From: Lophium mytilinum
Taxonomy: Eukaryota > Ascomycota > Dothideomycetes > Mytilinidiales > Mytilinidiaceae
Assembly: GCA_010093605.1 (NCBI GenBank)
Contig: MU004195.1
Coordinates: 932,708-996,707, forward strand
Direction of reading: 5' to 3'
Length of the DNA stretch: 64,000 nt
The notes under the pieces are model-generated. The model was given only the letters and a program-made list of their open reading frames with translations, searched no databases and had not been told where the DNA came from. Positions 22,288 to 33,409 of this stretch are shown here, one piece after another (within the stretch, counting starts at the first letter, position 1; every line of letters starts with the position of its first letter). Position numbers and translations under genes: made by a program.

Positions 22288-23355
22288 ATGCCTCGACTCG
22301 ACCACTCCCTCGAGTCCCGCAAGTACTACGACAGTTCACGAAGAAACGCATTAGGGTTAGGCGGCCTCCAAATCACCTCATTCCGCAAAATCGCTCGCAA
22401 AAGTATCAGCTCAATACAATCACTTCAGTCACTCTCATTAAGCAAGAAAAAGAAACCATCTCGTTCAAAACCAAAAAAAAGTCGAGACAAACCCACCCCT
22501 TCCCAAACCCGTCCTTTACCCACCAACATCTCCGACCTCCCCCCATCCTCAAAACAGCCCCAATCCCCCCTCTTCCGCCTCACCCCAGAACTCCGCCAAC
22601 AAATCTACCGCCACGTCCTCGGAACCTCAAACATCCACCTCACCCTCCGCCACGGCGGCCAGCTCCTGCGCCACACGCGCTGCAAATGCCCCTCCTGCCC
22701 CGGCACCGTCAAGTACCGCGACCGCGTGCACCCGGCGTGGACCCTGGACTGGCAGTGCGACAGCGCCACGTACGACTACGGCGGCGCGCTCGCATCTCCG
22801 CAGCTGCTGCGCACCTGCCGAGCCGTGTATGCCGAAGCGATCGAGTTCCTCTACTCTGCGAACGTCTTCAGTTTCCGTTCGCAGAAGACGCTGGCGCGGT
22901 TTTTGGCGGACGTGGCGCCGGAGAAGCTGGCGCTTGTAAGAGTCGTGCATCTCGACGTCGTGCCGTGTCAGAATGCGACGAGTCTGGGCTATCATCATGA
23001 GATGGAGTGCGCGTTCAGTGCGATACGCGTGGCGGCAAGGCTGCCTGGGTTGCGTGAGTTGGAGGTTAGGGCGCATGCGGCGGAGAAGAGTGTGCAGCCG
23101 GCTGGGGTGGGGTATCATCGGGAGGATACGCTGCCGTATCAGTTGCTAGCAGTAAGGAAGAGGGTGTTTGAGAGGGGAGGGCTGGAGGGGGCGACGCGAC
23201 TGAAGGTGTATTTGCCGCCGGGAGTTGATGCGATGGTTAAGTGGATGAGGGAGGAGGGGTCGTATGAAGTGGAGGAGCTTGAGGAGTGGGAGTGGTCGAA
23301 GGGAAGGGACTTGTATCAGTGGAAGGTGGAGAGTGAGCCTGGGGGATGTCGTTGA
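22288..23355 (+). CDS. DUF7730/2EXR-like fungal protein
   Basis: Intronless, 355 residues from Met at 22288 (CGCAATGCC). A start at 22132 would add 52 residues of unlikely composition, so I prefer the shorter form. Residues 1-85 are basic and Ser/Lys-rich. The core begins LFRLTPELRQQIYRHVLG, the F-box-like opening typical of the fungus-specific DUF7730/2EXR group. It continues with a CxCPxC pair (TRCKCPSCPG), then LLRTCRAVYAEAIEFLYSAN, a conserved signature of these proteins. The molecular role of this large family is unknown; links to ubiquitin ligase adaptors are suggested only by the F-box-like start. Confidence 0.8.
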   Translation: MPRLDHSLESRKYYDSSRRNALGLGGLQITSFRKIARKSISSIQSLQSLSLSKKKKPSRSKPKKSRDKPTPSQTRPLPTNISDLPPSSKQPQSPLFRLTPELRQQIYRHVLGTSNIHLTLRHGGQLLRHTRCKCPSCPGTVKYRDRVHPAWTLDWQCDSATYDYGGALASPQLLRTCRAVYAEAIEFLYSANVFSFRSQKTLARFLADVAPEKLALVRVVHLDVVPCQNATSLGYHHEMECAFSAIRVAARLPGLRELEVRAHAAEKSVQPAGVGYHREDTLPYQLLAVRKRVFERGGLEGATRLKVYLPPGVDAMVKWMREEGSYEVEELEEWEWSKGRDLYQWKVESEPGGCR

Positions 23356-23909
23356 CCGCGGACGTCGTTGAACTGGGATGCGTTGGGATGGGAGTGATGC
23401 GACTAAAGATTTCGAAATGGGGAGTATAAAACCATAGTTTGTGGGTTGTTCCGTCGAGGTAGGCTGTAGAGCCCTCATAGGAAGCCATGGCATCGACAAG
23501 CGTAGAATACAGACAGTGATACCCCTTTACTTATTCGAGGACTCCCGTGCACAAGCCCGTGCCGCCTTCTAAGTAAGTCACATCTCTCTAACTACCGATT
23601 AAGAAATGGCCTCGTGCGAATATTACCATTTCAAAGCCAGTTTGTTCGGGACATTCCATTTATATATGTAGATGCTGTTCATAATCATAACGTAACTACC
23701 AACCCAAATTGCCCCGACAATACCTACGTCCACTCCGTCCATCTATATGCTATATCTCCCCCCCCACACACACGTTGCGCCATACCCATGAAATGCTCGC
23801 CTGAATCCAAACACGAAGTACACATGATATACGAGAACCGCCACTGTATACCACTCTCCATCTTCCAAACCATTAACAAGTCCCTCAGACACCACCAAAC
23901 ACTGCTCAC
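23356..23909. other. Intergenic between converging genes
   Basis: 3' regions of two convergent genes. A 117-codon plus frame at 23614 has no support. Confidence 0.5.
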
Positions 23910-26900
23910 TCACACCGCTCCACTCCTCAACGCCGCAAACGCACTAATCATCGCCGGCGTCACATGAATCGCCAACGGCGCCGCCGCCGTACTCGAAAAC
24001 AAAAACACATACCTCACCATCACAGTCCCAGGATCTTTAATCACATGAATACCCGGAGAGACACTATTCCCGTTGCCCGCGAGCTCACACCCCAGCAACA
24101 CACGATGATTGTGGAAGCTCGAGTTCCGCCATGACGCCTGCAGCGGCGAATACGAGAACGACGTCCCCGGATCCTCAGCCATGTAGATTCCGTTCCCATG
24201 GGCCGCGCCTGTGCGTTGGAGCGTCGTCCCGCTGCAGATCTTGAGGCCTTGGGAGAGGATCGCGGGCAGGCGGTCGAGGGACGTGCCGTGGAAGAGGACC
24301 TTGGTGGTGCCGTTGCGGCCGACGCGGGTGGCGAAGGCGGCTTCAAGTTCGGGCGCGGCGTTGGCGAGAACGAATTGGTGGACGCCAGGCATATTAGGGA
24401 TCTTCAGGATGCCAGAGGTGGATGCAAGATAGCCGCGGTAGCTGCTCAATACCCACGTGATGAGTTGCTCAGCGGAGCTATGGGAGGCGCGGAGAGCGGT
24501 GGAGACGTCTATAGCCTTCCAGTTTGTGGATGTCATGGCCGGGAGGGCGTTTAGGATGGTGGTTACGGTGGGTAGGCTACTGACGGCGCAGCCAGGGAGG
24601 AGGTCAGCGCGGCCGGATTGCGCTGCGGCGAAGACCCCAAAGAGCAGCATGTCGACGACGTTGCGGTCGGTGCGGATGTCGGTAAGGCGGACATCGGCGC
24701 CTGCACGATTCCAGACGGTGGTGCAAACTGCTTTTTGGCAGGCGATAGGCCGGCGGAGGCGAGCCTGACGGGCTCCATGGGGCGCTCCACAAACGATGCA
24801 GCTGTAGGCGAGATCGTTGATTTGCTGGGTGATGTATTTATGAATGTTTTGTAGAGAGGTGTATCCAGAGTTTTTCAGATGGCGTGCTACTATGCGAGAT
24901 AGTTGCCAGGTCATACGGGTGCTACGTCCGTGGCAAGAAGGCCTTTCAGGCTCGGCAGCCTCTCGAAAGACCACCCAGGGGTAGTGTTCATCTAATGATT
25001 CCGCGACCTTGTCGTCTCCGAGGTGTATGCAGAAGCCTGGCGGAAGGTCTCCAATGGTGTCTATGACCAGTCGTACAATCACGCTTTGTGCCTCGCCAGC
25101 TCCTAGAGCAGCCTTCTCAAGATCCGAAAGATGGCTGATTGGGAAGCTCATCTCGACCTCTTGATCACCATATCGCTCAATCAGATCCATCAGCTCTGAC
25201 GGTAAGTCGTCAAACTCATCGTCCAAGGGAGACGAGTCTTCAATTCCTAGAGATGCCAGTAAAGCCGCAGTCCCTTTCGGGTCTCGCGCTTTGAGTCCTC
25301 CTCGAAGACTATCCAGACGTGTCGCTTCTTTCAATACTTCTGCCACCTGTGCCTCAATATAGGCCGCCGCAGCCTCCACTTTCTCATTCGATTGCACCTC
25401 GCTAACTTCTAAATGAAGTACTGTAGCAAGTGCTTTTACGGCCTCTTTATCATCTTTCTCCAGGTCCTGGATCCAACCGGTCAGGAAGACTTCTACTATA
25501 GCGGCAGGCGTTTCCTGGTGTAAGTCTATTAGACCTTGGTAGACTTCAACGCCTTCGGGAGAGCTAGTACTCAAAGCGCAGATGGCCTTGGAGACATCGG
25601 TAACATTATCTCCATTTTCAACTAAGCGTTGGATGGTCCAATACATCGGAGTTTCGTAGAGGCTTCCCTGGTGCATGTATTTCTTGACGGAATCCAGGAT
25701 GCGAGTCAGATCCGCACGGTCCGTTTCTCTGCCAAATAATATGCAACGGAGTGGCGGTGCTCCCTTTTGGTCGGGTGAAATTAACATTTTTTCCAGATGT
25801 GTAATTACGGGGACATAATCGGCGAGACAATGGGCCCAAGTGTGGAGAGCTGGCTGCAATGGGGCGGGAGAGATCGAGGTCGATGTAGGGATGATGTCGC
25901 CAAAGATAGTGCTGAGGTTCCAAAGTAACTGAAGCCATTCTTTTGCTCTGAGTTTTTCAAGCGCAAATGGAAGTATGGCATCGTCTCGTTGCTCGATGTA
26001 TTGAAAGAGAATCCACCGCCAGCATTCGACGATGTCAGCATCATCAATCTTAGCCAAAAGATCAACTAAGATAATGCATGCGCTGTCCGGATCTTTCTGG
26101 TGTTTCCACATGCAGGCGCCCAAATTTTCAGCAGTGGTGTTAGTTAGAATCATTACCTGGTCCAAGCATCGGGTGCGAAGATCAGTCTCTATTGCCGCAT
26201 TTCCGGCCACTAGGAGGCTTAATCCGCGCCGAGGCGAGTCGGAGGCTGTAGCTTTCCATATCAGAGTCAGGGAGTCTAGCAATTTGGCGGAGGGAGCGTC
26301 CAGTCTGCCGGGCTTGATGAGACGATCCATAAAGAACATATCGATGACCTGGGTCAAGGGAACAGGTGTAGCTTTCTTTAAGTTATCACCTCGAGACTCG
26401 GCTCTTATCTCAAGTAAAGTAAGAGTATGAGCTTCGGATGGCCAGGCACTCAGCAGAGTGCGAAGAGATACATCGAGGAGCGGGTGTAGTGTAGAGGCAT
26501 CTTGTGCAGTTTTGCCGAACTTCTGTAGCTCGAGGATGATTCTTGTGCTCGGGCTGCCATCGGTGAGTGACTTGTGGACCCGAACTTGCATCTCATGAAT
26601 ACAATTCTGTACGCCTTTCGTGATATAAGGGCAAAGGACACCACGAAGAAGTTCGCTGCTCGGATCCTCGAGGGCTGGGAGCAGTCTATTCATGGATTCC
26701 CACTGGTTTTGGCCAAGTTGGTCTCTATCGGTGACAACTTTTAACACAGATGGAATGACCGAAGGGTCCGCAAGTTTACTGGTTCCTATTAGTATCTGGA
26801 GAGCTTCCTGGGTGACATGCTTTCCTGCGCAAAGGTGCACAAAAAGCTCGATCGAATCCATTCCAGCCTTGCACACAGTCTCAAGACAAGTTGAGAGCCG

Positions 26901-27887
26901 ATTGAGGATAGTCTTAAATTCATCAGCCGTCTGAGTCTTGACTTCGATGCTGAGTGTCCCATAGCGCACGTGCGTCTGGCTGATCTCGGTGATGCAAGTT
27001 ACAAGGGCCTCCCTTATCGACGAATATCTTTTACCCAAGAAGTCGGGACCCTCGAGTGCCAGCATGTCGTGGAGAACACCTCTTGTGTGGCTAGGGAGGC
27101 TCTCTAAGAGACGTAGTCTATCCAGGTCCGGTTTCCACAAGGCCCATATCCTCCAGCTAGGCAGTTGGCTGTCCAAAAGCTGTTCCGGCCCCAGACTATG
27201 GGACGGTGGCGAAGGATTGTTGAGCAGTTTTGAAAGCCATACCACGGCTGCATGTGCGGCTACCCATTGATTTTTCAACTTGAAGCCTTCTAAGCTAGAA
27301 GCAAAGTCGACCAGAGCCCTGCGAGTTAAAAAGGCGAAGTTAGGCAGAGACTGGAGGTTCTGCAAGGATTTGTCCCTCAGAATGTTGGTGACCCCATCAA
27401 GGAATCGCACTGCGGCTTGTGGACCGGGAGAGGCGTAAGGGACCAACCCTCTCGCCCACCTGGCCTCTAGATCCGACACTGTGCCGAGCTGCCCTCGATA
27501 GTTGACTGCGATTAGGGACTGAAGATACGCATATAGACCGTAATAGGTGACTGGAGCGACGTTGGTCTCAACGTTGAGCAGGATTCGCAGGGCCTGCGAG
27601 GACATGGCAAATGCACACGCGGCGATAGCGACATCTCGGTCATCATAATCGTCTACCAACGCAGCGAGCTTGAAATCGCGTTCCGCTGGGGTGATTTTCC
27701 CTTTTTTCTTCAGATAAAGATCTGTGTGGGCTTGAAGTTGGTCCCACGGGAAATTGGGGCTCGAAGGGTGCTCGTGGTTCGCCGTGGCGGTGACCTTCGA
27801 TCAGTTAGCTTTGCGCAGTTATGAAAGAAGAAACGAAGTTACCTGAATCTTCCAGCCATCGCTCTTTCTCTTGCCGAATAAGACCAT
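23910..27887 (-). CDS. Large PARP6/8-like ADP-ribosyltransferase
   Basis: Exon 1 is 27887-27843 (MVLFGKRKSDGWKIQ) and exon 2 is 27794-23910, with a 48-bp intron carrying a CTAAC branch site; together 1,309 residues. The first ~900 residues are helical with no named domain. From about residue 1014 a Cys-rich segment (CIVCGAPHG, then two further Cys) leads into a PARP catalytic domain at about 1181-1290: VLFHGTSLDRLPAILSQGLK, HGNGIYMAED, VMVRYVFLF. This layout is that of PARP6/PARP8, mono-ADP-ribosyltransferases. His and Tyr of the H-Y-E triad are present; I see no Glu at the third position, as expected for the mono-type. Many fungal relatives carry a UBC/RWD-like region; segment LVIDTIGDLPPGFCIHLG may be its remnant. 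The start was chosen because it alone gives an ATG, good splice sites and frame. Confidence 0.85.
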
Positions 27888-29100
27888 CGGTCACTTTTGA
27901 TTCGGTGCCACTAAACAATCGTTGCGAATTTGCCCAAGATTGGCGAGATTTTTTACATAGATATCCTTGAGTAATTGGAATTGATTGCTCCCAGGCGCAG
28001 TAATAAGATCTCGTGAATAGTATGCAAATTGAAGCCTCTGCGGTCCTGTGGTATTTTTTACCTAGGTTTCGCGGGAGAACGGGAGCAGAGTTCCGAAGGT
28101 AGCCTTGTCCAAAAAGAATGAATGTTCCAGCAAAGGAAAGTCCTGCGACCACGGTAGTAGAATATGCACACGTTTCGTACCACAAAGACGCAGAGGTCGA
28201 GAGAACTCCAACCAGAGAAATAGAAAGGCAAGATATCAGGCGTTTGACCAGGCTGCTAAACACCATGCACTAGCGCATGAGGCTGTGCGGAGGCTGAAGT
28301 TCTCTAGTCGAAGCCTCACAGAAGCCGGGCGATTTCTCCAAAGAATCCGTGCGTACTTCTAGAAGCGATGCAGAAGGCCGGATGAGCAGTTTTGTCGGGT
28401 TAAGCGGCACTGGGACATGCTGCGCATCTCCACGTAGACGCTCCCAAAAGTGCCTCGCGCCAAGTCTCTTGAGTTGAGGTCCGTGAAGTACGAAACAGCC
28501 AATGAATCGCCACCAACCTCGCTCACCCTCGACTGCGCTGGAACAGGGGCCAATCTACGCGGTCAGTCAAAGTGCATTAGCTTGGGGGCCGCTTCTTCTT
28601 GGGAACGATAACGTCAAGGGTGGGCGTCTCAGCCTTGGCGGTCTCCTGTCCACTTTAATGCGGCCACGTGAGCGCGTGTTGAAGGTGCATAGGTGGCTAG
28701 GCGCACAGTCCACAAGCGTGGTCTCCCAAGGCTGATACATAGCGATTCCGTGGGTGGCAGGTGGTGATGCAGGAGGCAGAATCTTAGGCCGGTCGGATAG
28801 CCCAGGAGCGAGAAGCCAAGCCGATTTAGTCACTAGTGGTACTCACAGTGTCCTTTATCGACTAAGAGCACATTACGAATTCAAAAGATTTCACAAAGTC
28901 GCAGATGTACAAATGTTGATAAGAATGTCTCAACTTCCAGGGCTTAAGCTGTCGAACTGTTATGCCCGCCTCAATAATTCCAAGATGTTTACCAGTTCGC
29001 CGCCCCCCGAGGTTCATTAGTCGTAAATGATCCTTGCCCGATCAACCCGAATCTATGGTATCTACATAATCCCAAGGAAGCAAAAGGCGCTCCCAGGACC
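27888..29100. other. Intergenic, one weak minus-strand frame
   Basis: A 153-codon minus frame (28266-27805) starts MVFSSLVKRLISCLSISLVG and has two hydrophobic stretches, but its 3' half overlaps the first exon of the PARP-like gene. It could be a short membrane protein with an intron after LPRNLG; the evidence is thin. Remaining frames to 29100 are unsupported. Confidence 0.35.
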
Positions 29101-30615
29101 TTACATCACCGCACACTTCTCTTCAGCTGCTGTGGCAGGTGCTCCGCGATTCTGGCGCAGATGTTGGGCAGCTTGGTTGATAAAGTCGCCCGTCTTATGG
29201 AAGCAGACTCGATTTCCCTTCGCATCGAGCACAGCCTCGCCAATGGAGAAGTCATAGGACTGACCCGTGTGGCTGTCTCGAGCCGGGCATCGAAGCCCAT
29301 TGAGCGCCTTTTGTTCAGCCTCAGGCACTACATAGGGTCAGCCTCTCGCACGTTCTCAATTGGGAAGGTGGAACTTACAGGTCGCGCAGTACGCCATGAA
29401 CTCGTCTATAGCATGACGGCTAGGTAGCTGGTCGCTGCTCTGATCCTCCAGGAGAACCTTGCCCAACTTGTCGAGGTGATCGATGGTAGAAGGTCGAACG
29501 CCTTTCGACATCTCGTGCTGCTCGATCGCTAATGCTTTCAACCGCTCACCGGCTGGGTGCTGTACTATTGCACGAATATCCTTCGGCGTGAACATCTGCC
29601 TGCTCAGAGGGTTGCGCATGATACCGCCATTAGCAGTAATAGCCTGGGCCAGTTCGTCCATATCCCACGCATACCCGTCTTCGGTAACCCAGAAGTTGGC
29701 TCGTTCGATATCCACAACTCGGTCCCCTAGCATAGTTTCATCATTGACGTAGCTGCGTGTATGTAGAATCTCATGCTCCGCATGCATGAGCGCCGTTTCA
29801 GAATGCTCTTGCATATTCTCGGGCAGAGCGGCGGCCAGCGCGCGAACGCGCTTGACGAGAGCCTCCCGGATAGCATCGTTGTCCATCCCAGAGGGTTTTC
29901 CATGAGGCGCTCGAAGCCATCGTATCATATCCTCGAGATCGATGACGGCAATCTCAATTGCGTCATCTGGCTTTGCTTGCATATTCCGAGCTACTGCACG
30001 GGCGCTACTAGGTCCTTTGGATCCGGCGACAGCACGCAGCCGGCCATCGACAATGGCTTTGACTGCAGAGTCGTCTGTACGCGCCGGTGTAATGCCGTTT
30101 TGGTGTTGTAGTGCCCGGATGTGAAGGAGGTCTCCCAACAGGCCTTTTGCTCGACTTTGGAGCTTTTTGTAACTTTGCGAGAAATCTTGCTTCGCGGGTT
30201 CTATATTGGCTGGTAACTTGACCGGTGGAGGCGCGGAGATTTTGATAGCTTGAGGCACTTTGGGGGCTGCTGGAGCTGGCGCCTTTGCCGTCTTCTTGGT
30301 GAGCATAGTGACCCAGGTTTTGACATCAGCATCTCCAGGAGAAAGCTGCTTCAACTCTTTGACATTGTCATTGGCGGCATCGAGCCATCCGACCGCGATG
30401 TATTGCTCGACGAGTAGCTTCCTCGCTTCGATTGCTGGTGGATTTCTTGAGATCTCCTCAAAGAGCTCGCCGATTAGAACCATATCAGGCTCGCCAGCTG
30501 CGCCCGCCGGAGCGGCCATCGCTTTAACTACATTATCTATTAGTATTGAGTTCCTCGTCTGCGTTACTAGTGGTGCCTGGTTCCCGGCAAATTTGGAAAC
30601 TGTTGGCGTGGCCAT
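29101..30615 (-). CDS. Fungal protein with helical repeat N-part and U-box-like C-part
   Basis: Exons 30615-29379 and 29327-29101 (49-bp intron) give 487 residues. I chose Met at 30615 (ATAATGGCC) because the frame upstream, about 120 bases, has no ATG before a stop. The N-terminal third is helical (EARKLLVEQYIAVGWLDAA), TPR-like. Residues about 175-330 are helical and may be coiled. The C-terminal part has the U-box/RING-like outline NPLSRQMFTPKDIRAIVQHP, then LRCPARDSHTGQSYD and RVCFHKTGDFINQAAQHL, where Cys and His are few. A ubiquitin-ligase role is an inference from this outline only. The family appears widely kept in filamentous fungi under hypothetical names. Confidence 0.75.
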
Positions 30616-31516
30616 TATTGGTCTTGTCGGGGCCGTCGGACTTGTCGGGGTGACCTTCGTGGGCTTTGACACGCCGGGGGGTGTTGTCCTCGTGGTAGGC
30701 GACTTCCTCAGATGACCACGTCCATGAAGCTGACAGAGAGGTGCATGTTTCCCAGAATGTGTTCAAAAGATACTCAGACCTAGAGTCTGAACGCACAGCA
30801 CAGCCGGTGCGTTGTCTTGATGGGCGAATACGAAAGCGACCGAAACTGAACCTTGGTACAGCACACGAATAAGAACAGTCTTACCGTGGAACCAGATCAA
30901 TTATAGCACAACCCGAAGATAGTGTTACCAACTTTGAAGACAAGGTACAAGAATTGCGACGCGCCAGACTCGATAGCCTCGGCGGGGTAATTGATGGCAA
31001 GGCTGTTAAGAAGTGTGATGAAGGTAAGAAAGATGAAGCAATGGCATAGACGACCGATCGCTGGATTACATTAATGGCGCCTTCCGATGAATAAGTCCCA
31101 TCAGTCATTGCCTATGATCAAGTGCTAAAGAGGTTGATTAGCGGGGAAGGGAGGGCGGTGCAGGGAGAGTTGCGGCCTAGACAGGGCGTGAGGCTGAGGT
31201 TGTCGCTCTGGCCAGTGGATTGAGGCGCAAGTCGGTTGGCACCCTGAAAGGCAGAATCTGTAGCCTTGCGACTCGGAAGGGTACTATGGTGGTGAATAGT
31301 TGGTACGATTATCAGTATTAGGACGGTAGGGACAGACTGGACAGAAATGATATGCTTTTAGATAGGGACGGGGAATTATCACGTGATCTGGCAATATTCA
31401 GGCATCAATATCAGGCCGTCGGCCAAACGTATGAACGTATGAATTCTCTTTCTCTAAGTCTAAGTACTACTGATGATGCTGCTTAACAAGGAATCTAAGT
31501 CTAGGATATTCGCAAA
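30616..31516. other. Intergenic, nothing recognised
   Basis: Promoter of the preceding minus-strand gene and 3' flank of the thioesterase gene. Frames of up to 87 codons have no support. Confidence 0.5.
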
Positions 31517-32717
31517 TCACCAAAGTATGTCAGCAAACTTTCCCAGAACCCCATTCTTCCCCCCATCGAACTCGTCATGCAACCCATCCAACTGTCCAAA
31601 CATCTCTGCAAACTTCAATCCTCTCCGCCTCTCAGCCTCGATAGTATCCCAGTTCCACTCCTTATTATCATTGTCTTCCGGCAGTATCGCGTCATCCAAA
31701 ACCGTGCCATTACTTTCATCACTCCCCTCCTCCCCGTTGTAAATCCACCCCTCCGGCTTCGGCGGCAACATCTCACTCCTCAACAGCACCACCTCCGGCG
31801 GAATCGTCAGCCTTCCTTTCTTCGTCACATACTTCGCAATACTGCTCGCAAACACCGCACCCCTCAGCTTCTCCATCCTCTTCTGCTCCTCTTCCTTCGC
31901 TTCCCCATTGCCCAAGGCCCCATTTTGCTCCCTTTTCTCGGACCCATACCCCCTCCGTCCCGGTTGTAGCGTATAATGTTTCGGTCTCGCGACCCCCGGC
32001 TTGACCATATGGCTCACCATATACAACCACTTCTGATCCCAGCATAGCACTCTTGTCCAGATCTCAAATTTCTCGTACGGCTTGATCTCCCGCTTGAAAT
32101 GGCAGCTGACCGCGCCCAATGCGAAGAAATCCTTCCCCTTAGTCGCGAGCTCGGCAGCGCTCGGGGGAAAGGTGGAGTGTCTCTGGGCGACGCTTTTACG
32201 GAACCCCGTGCGGATGATCTGGGAGACGAGGTGGGTACGCGAGATGTCGAAGTCGGAGAAGTAAGTTGAGTTGCTCTTGTGTAAGTTGAAATCCGTCTCC
32301 GTGATCGGAGAGTAGGTGGACATTATCGAGGGTTCGAAGAGGGACTGGGGGGTCAGTTTGGGCGCGGGAAAGTATAGGTGGGCGAAGTAGGAGCGGAAGA
32401 AGCGCCACTATGGGTGAGGGTTAGTGGAGCCATGGCATGACGCGTGTAAACAAGAGGGACAGAATAGGGGGGGGGGGGTTCTTGAAGGGGCGGTCCAGAT
32501 GAAATGGAAAGAGACGTACATGCCACATCAGCGGGAAATTCTTGATGTTCGCAAGGACCATGAAGATCGCGAACGCGCGCCAGGCGCCTCCTGGGGCATT
32601 GAGTCCCAAAGTCCGGGAGACATAACTCCTCAGCGCGGGCTGTGTTACTAACGCGACGAGAAAGCTGCCCAAGCCAGTCAAACTGACGACTTGAGGCAAT
32701 CTATGGAGGCTTGGCAT
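31517..32717 (-). CDS. THEM6-like thioesterase superfamily protein
   Basis: Exons 32717-32520 and 32407-31517 (112-bp intron) give 362 residues. The N-terminus has hydrophobic segments (VVSLTGLGSFLVALVTQPAL and FAIFMVLANIKNFPLMWH), so the protein is probably membrane-anchored. The hotdog-fold part follows: LHKSNSTYFSDFDISRTHLV, AVSCHFKREIKPYEKFEIW, and WLYMVSHMVKPG, as in PF13279-type and THEM6-like acyl thioesterases. A charged insert of about 60 residues rich in Glu, Lys and Arg separates the last strands. Fungal relatives occur both as housekeeping proteins and in biosynthetic clusters (atnL type); no cluster is visible here. Confidence 0.83.
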
Positions 32718-33409
32718 TGCTAGGGGGGAGGTATTCGAGGTACACAAAGAAGGGACAGGCGCCTGCGCCCAGGGAAGTAGATATCTAAAAGACTGACACA
32801 GGATGAGAGGCCACGCAGGGTCCACATTCACGTTCACTTCTGCCGACCCCTGCTCGTGCCGAGGTTCGGATGGTGGGTTTATCCGCATCCGCTATTCAAA
32901 GCTTCGCCGTGTAAGGAAGTCAACTAAACTCGCTGGGGGATAGTTTGCGACACTGCGATAGTTGAGTAATCACTATATGGATCCCCTCGGCATATATATA
33001 AGGGATGCCTTTCGAATAGGAAATGGTAAATCCACTTAAGCCCCAAAAGCATTTAGCTTACGGACGAAAAAGGCTTTGATACTGATTTAGGCCAATCGCA
33101 GTCCGGATTGTGCCGGATAGTGCAAAAGTGGTAAACTAGTGGAACCGATAGCAATCGAATGAATCGGGGAACACTCGAGTGAATCTGAAGAGACTGGAGT
33201 TACACATTGCGCGTTTGCAAATATTAGAGCGAGGAAGACATCACGACTTCATAGGATATACACTTCGAATGAATTACAATTGCTAGTCTCTAACTTCGCT
33301 CTAACGCTCGTTATACAACCTTATCTTAACCGCACCCTCCCCAATCCGCCCAAACCTCGCTTTTCCAATGATTCACCGTCTTCTTTACGATGATGTTACC
33401 CTGAAATCC
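32718..33409. other. Intergenic, nothing recognised
   Basis: Upstream region of the thioesterase gene and 3' flank of TRS120, without supported frames. Base composition is ordinary. Confidence 0.5.

Noticed and set aside
27805-28266. 153-codon minus frame with two hydrophobic stretches
   Set aside because: It runs in another frame over the first exon of the PARP-like gene and has no complete structure; noted only as a weak possibility.
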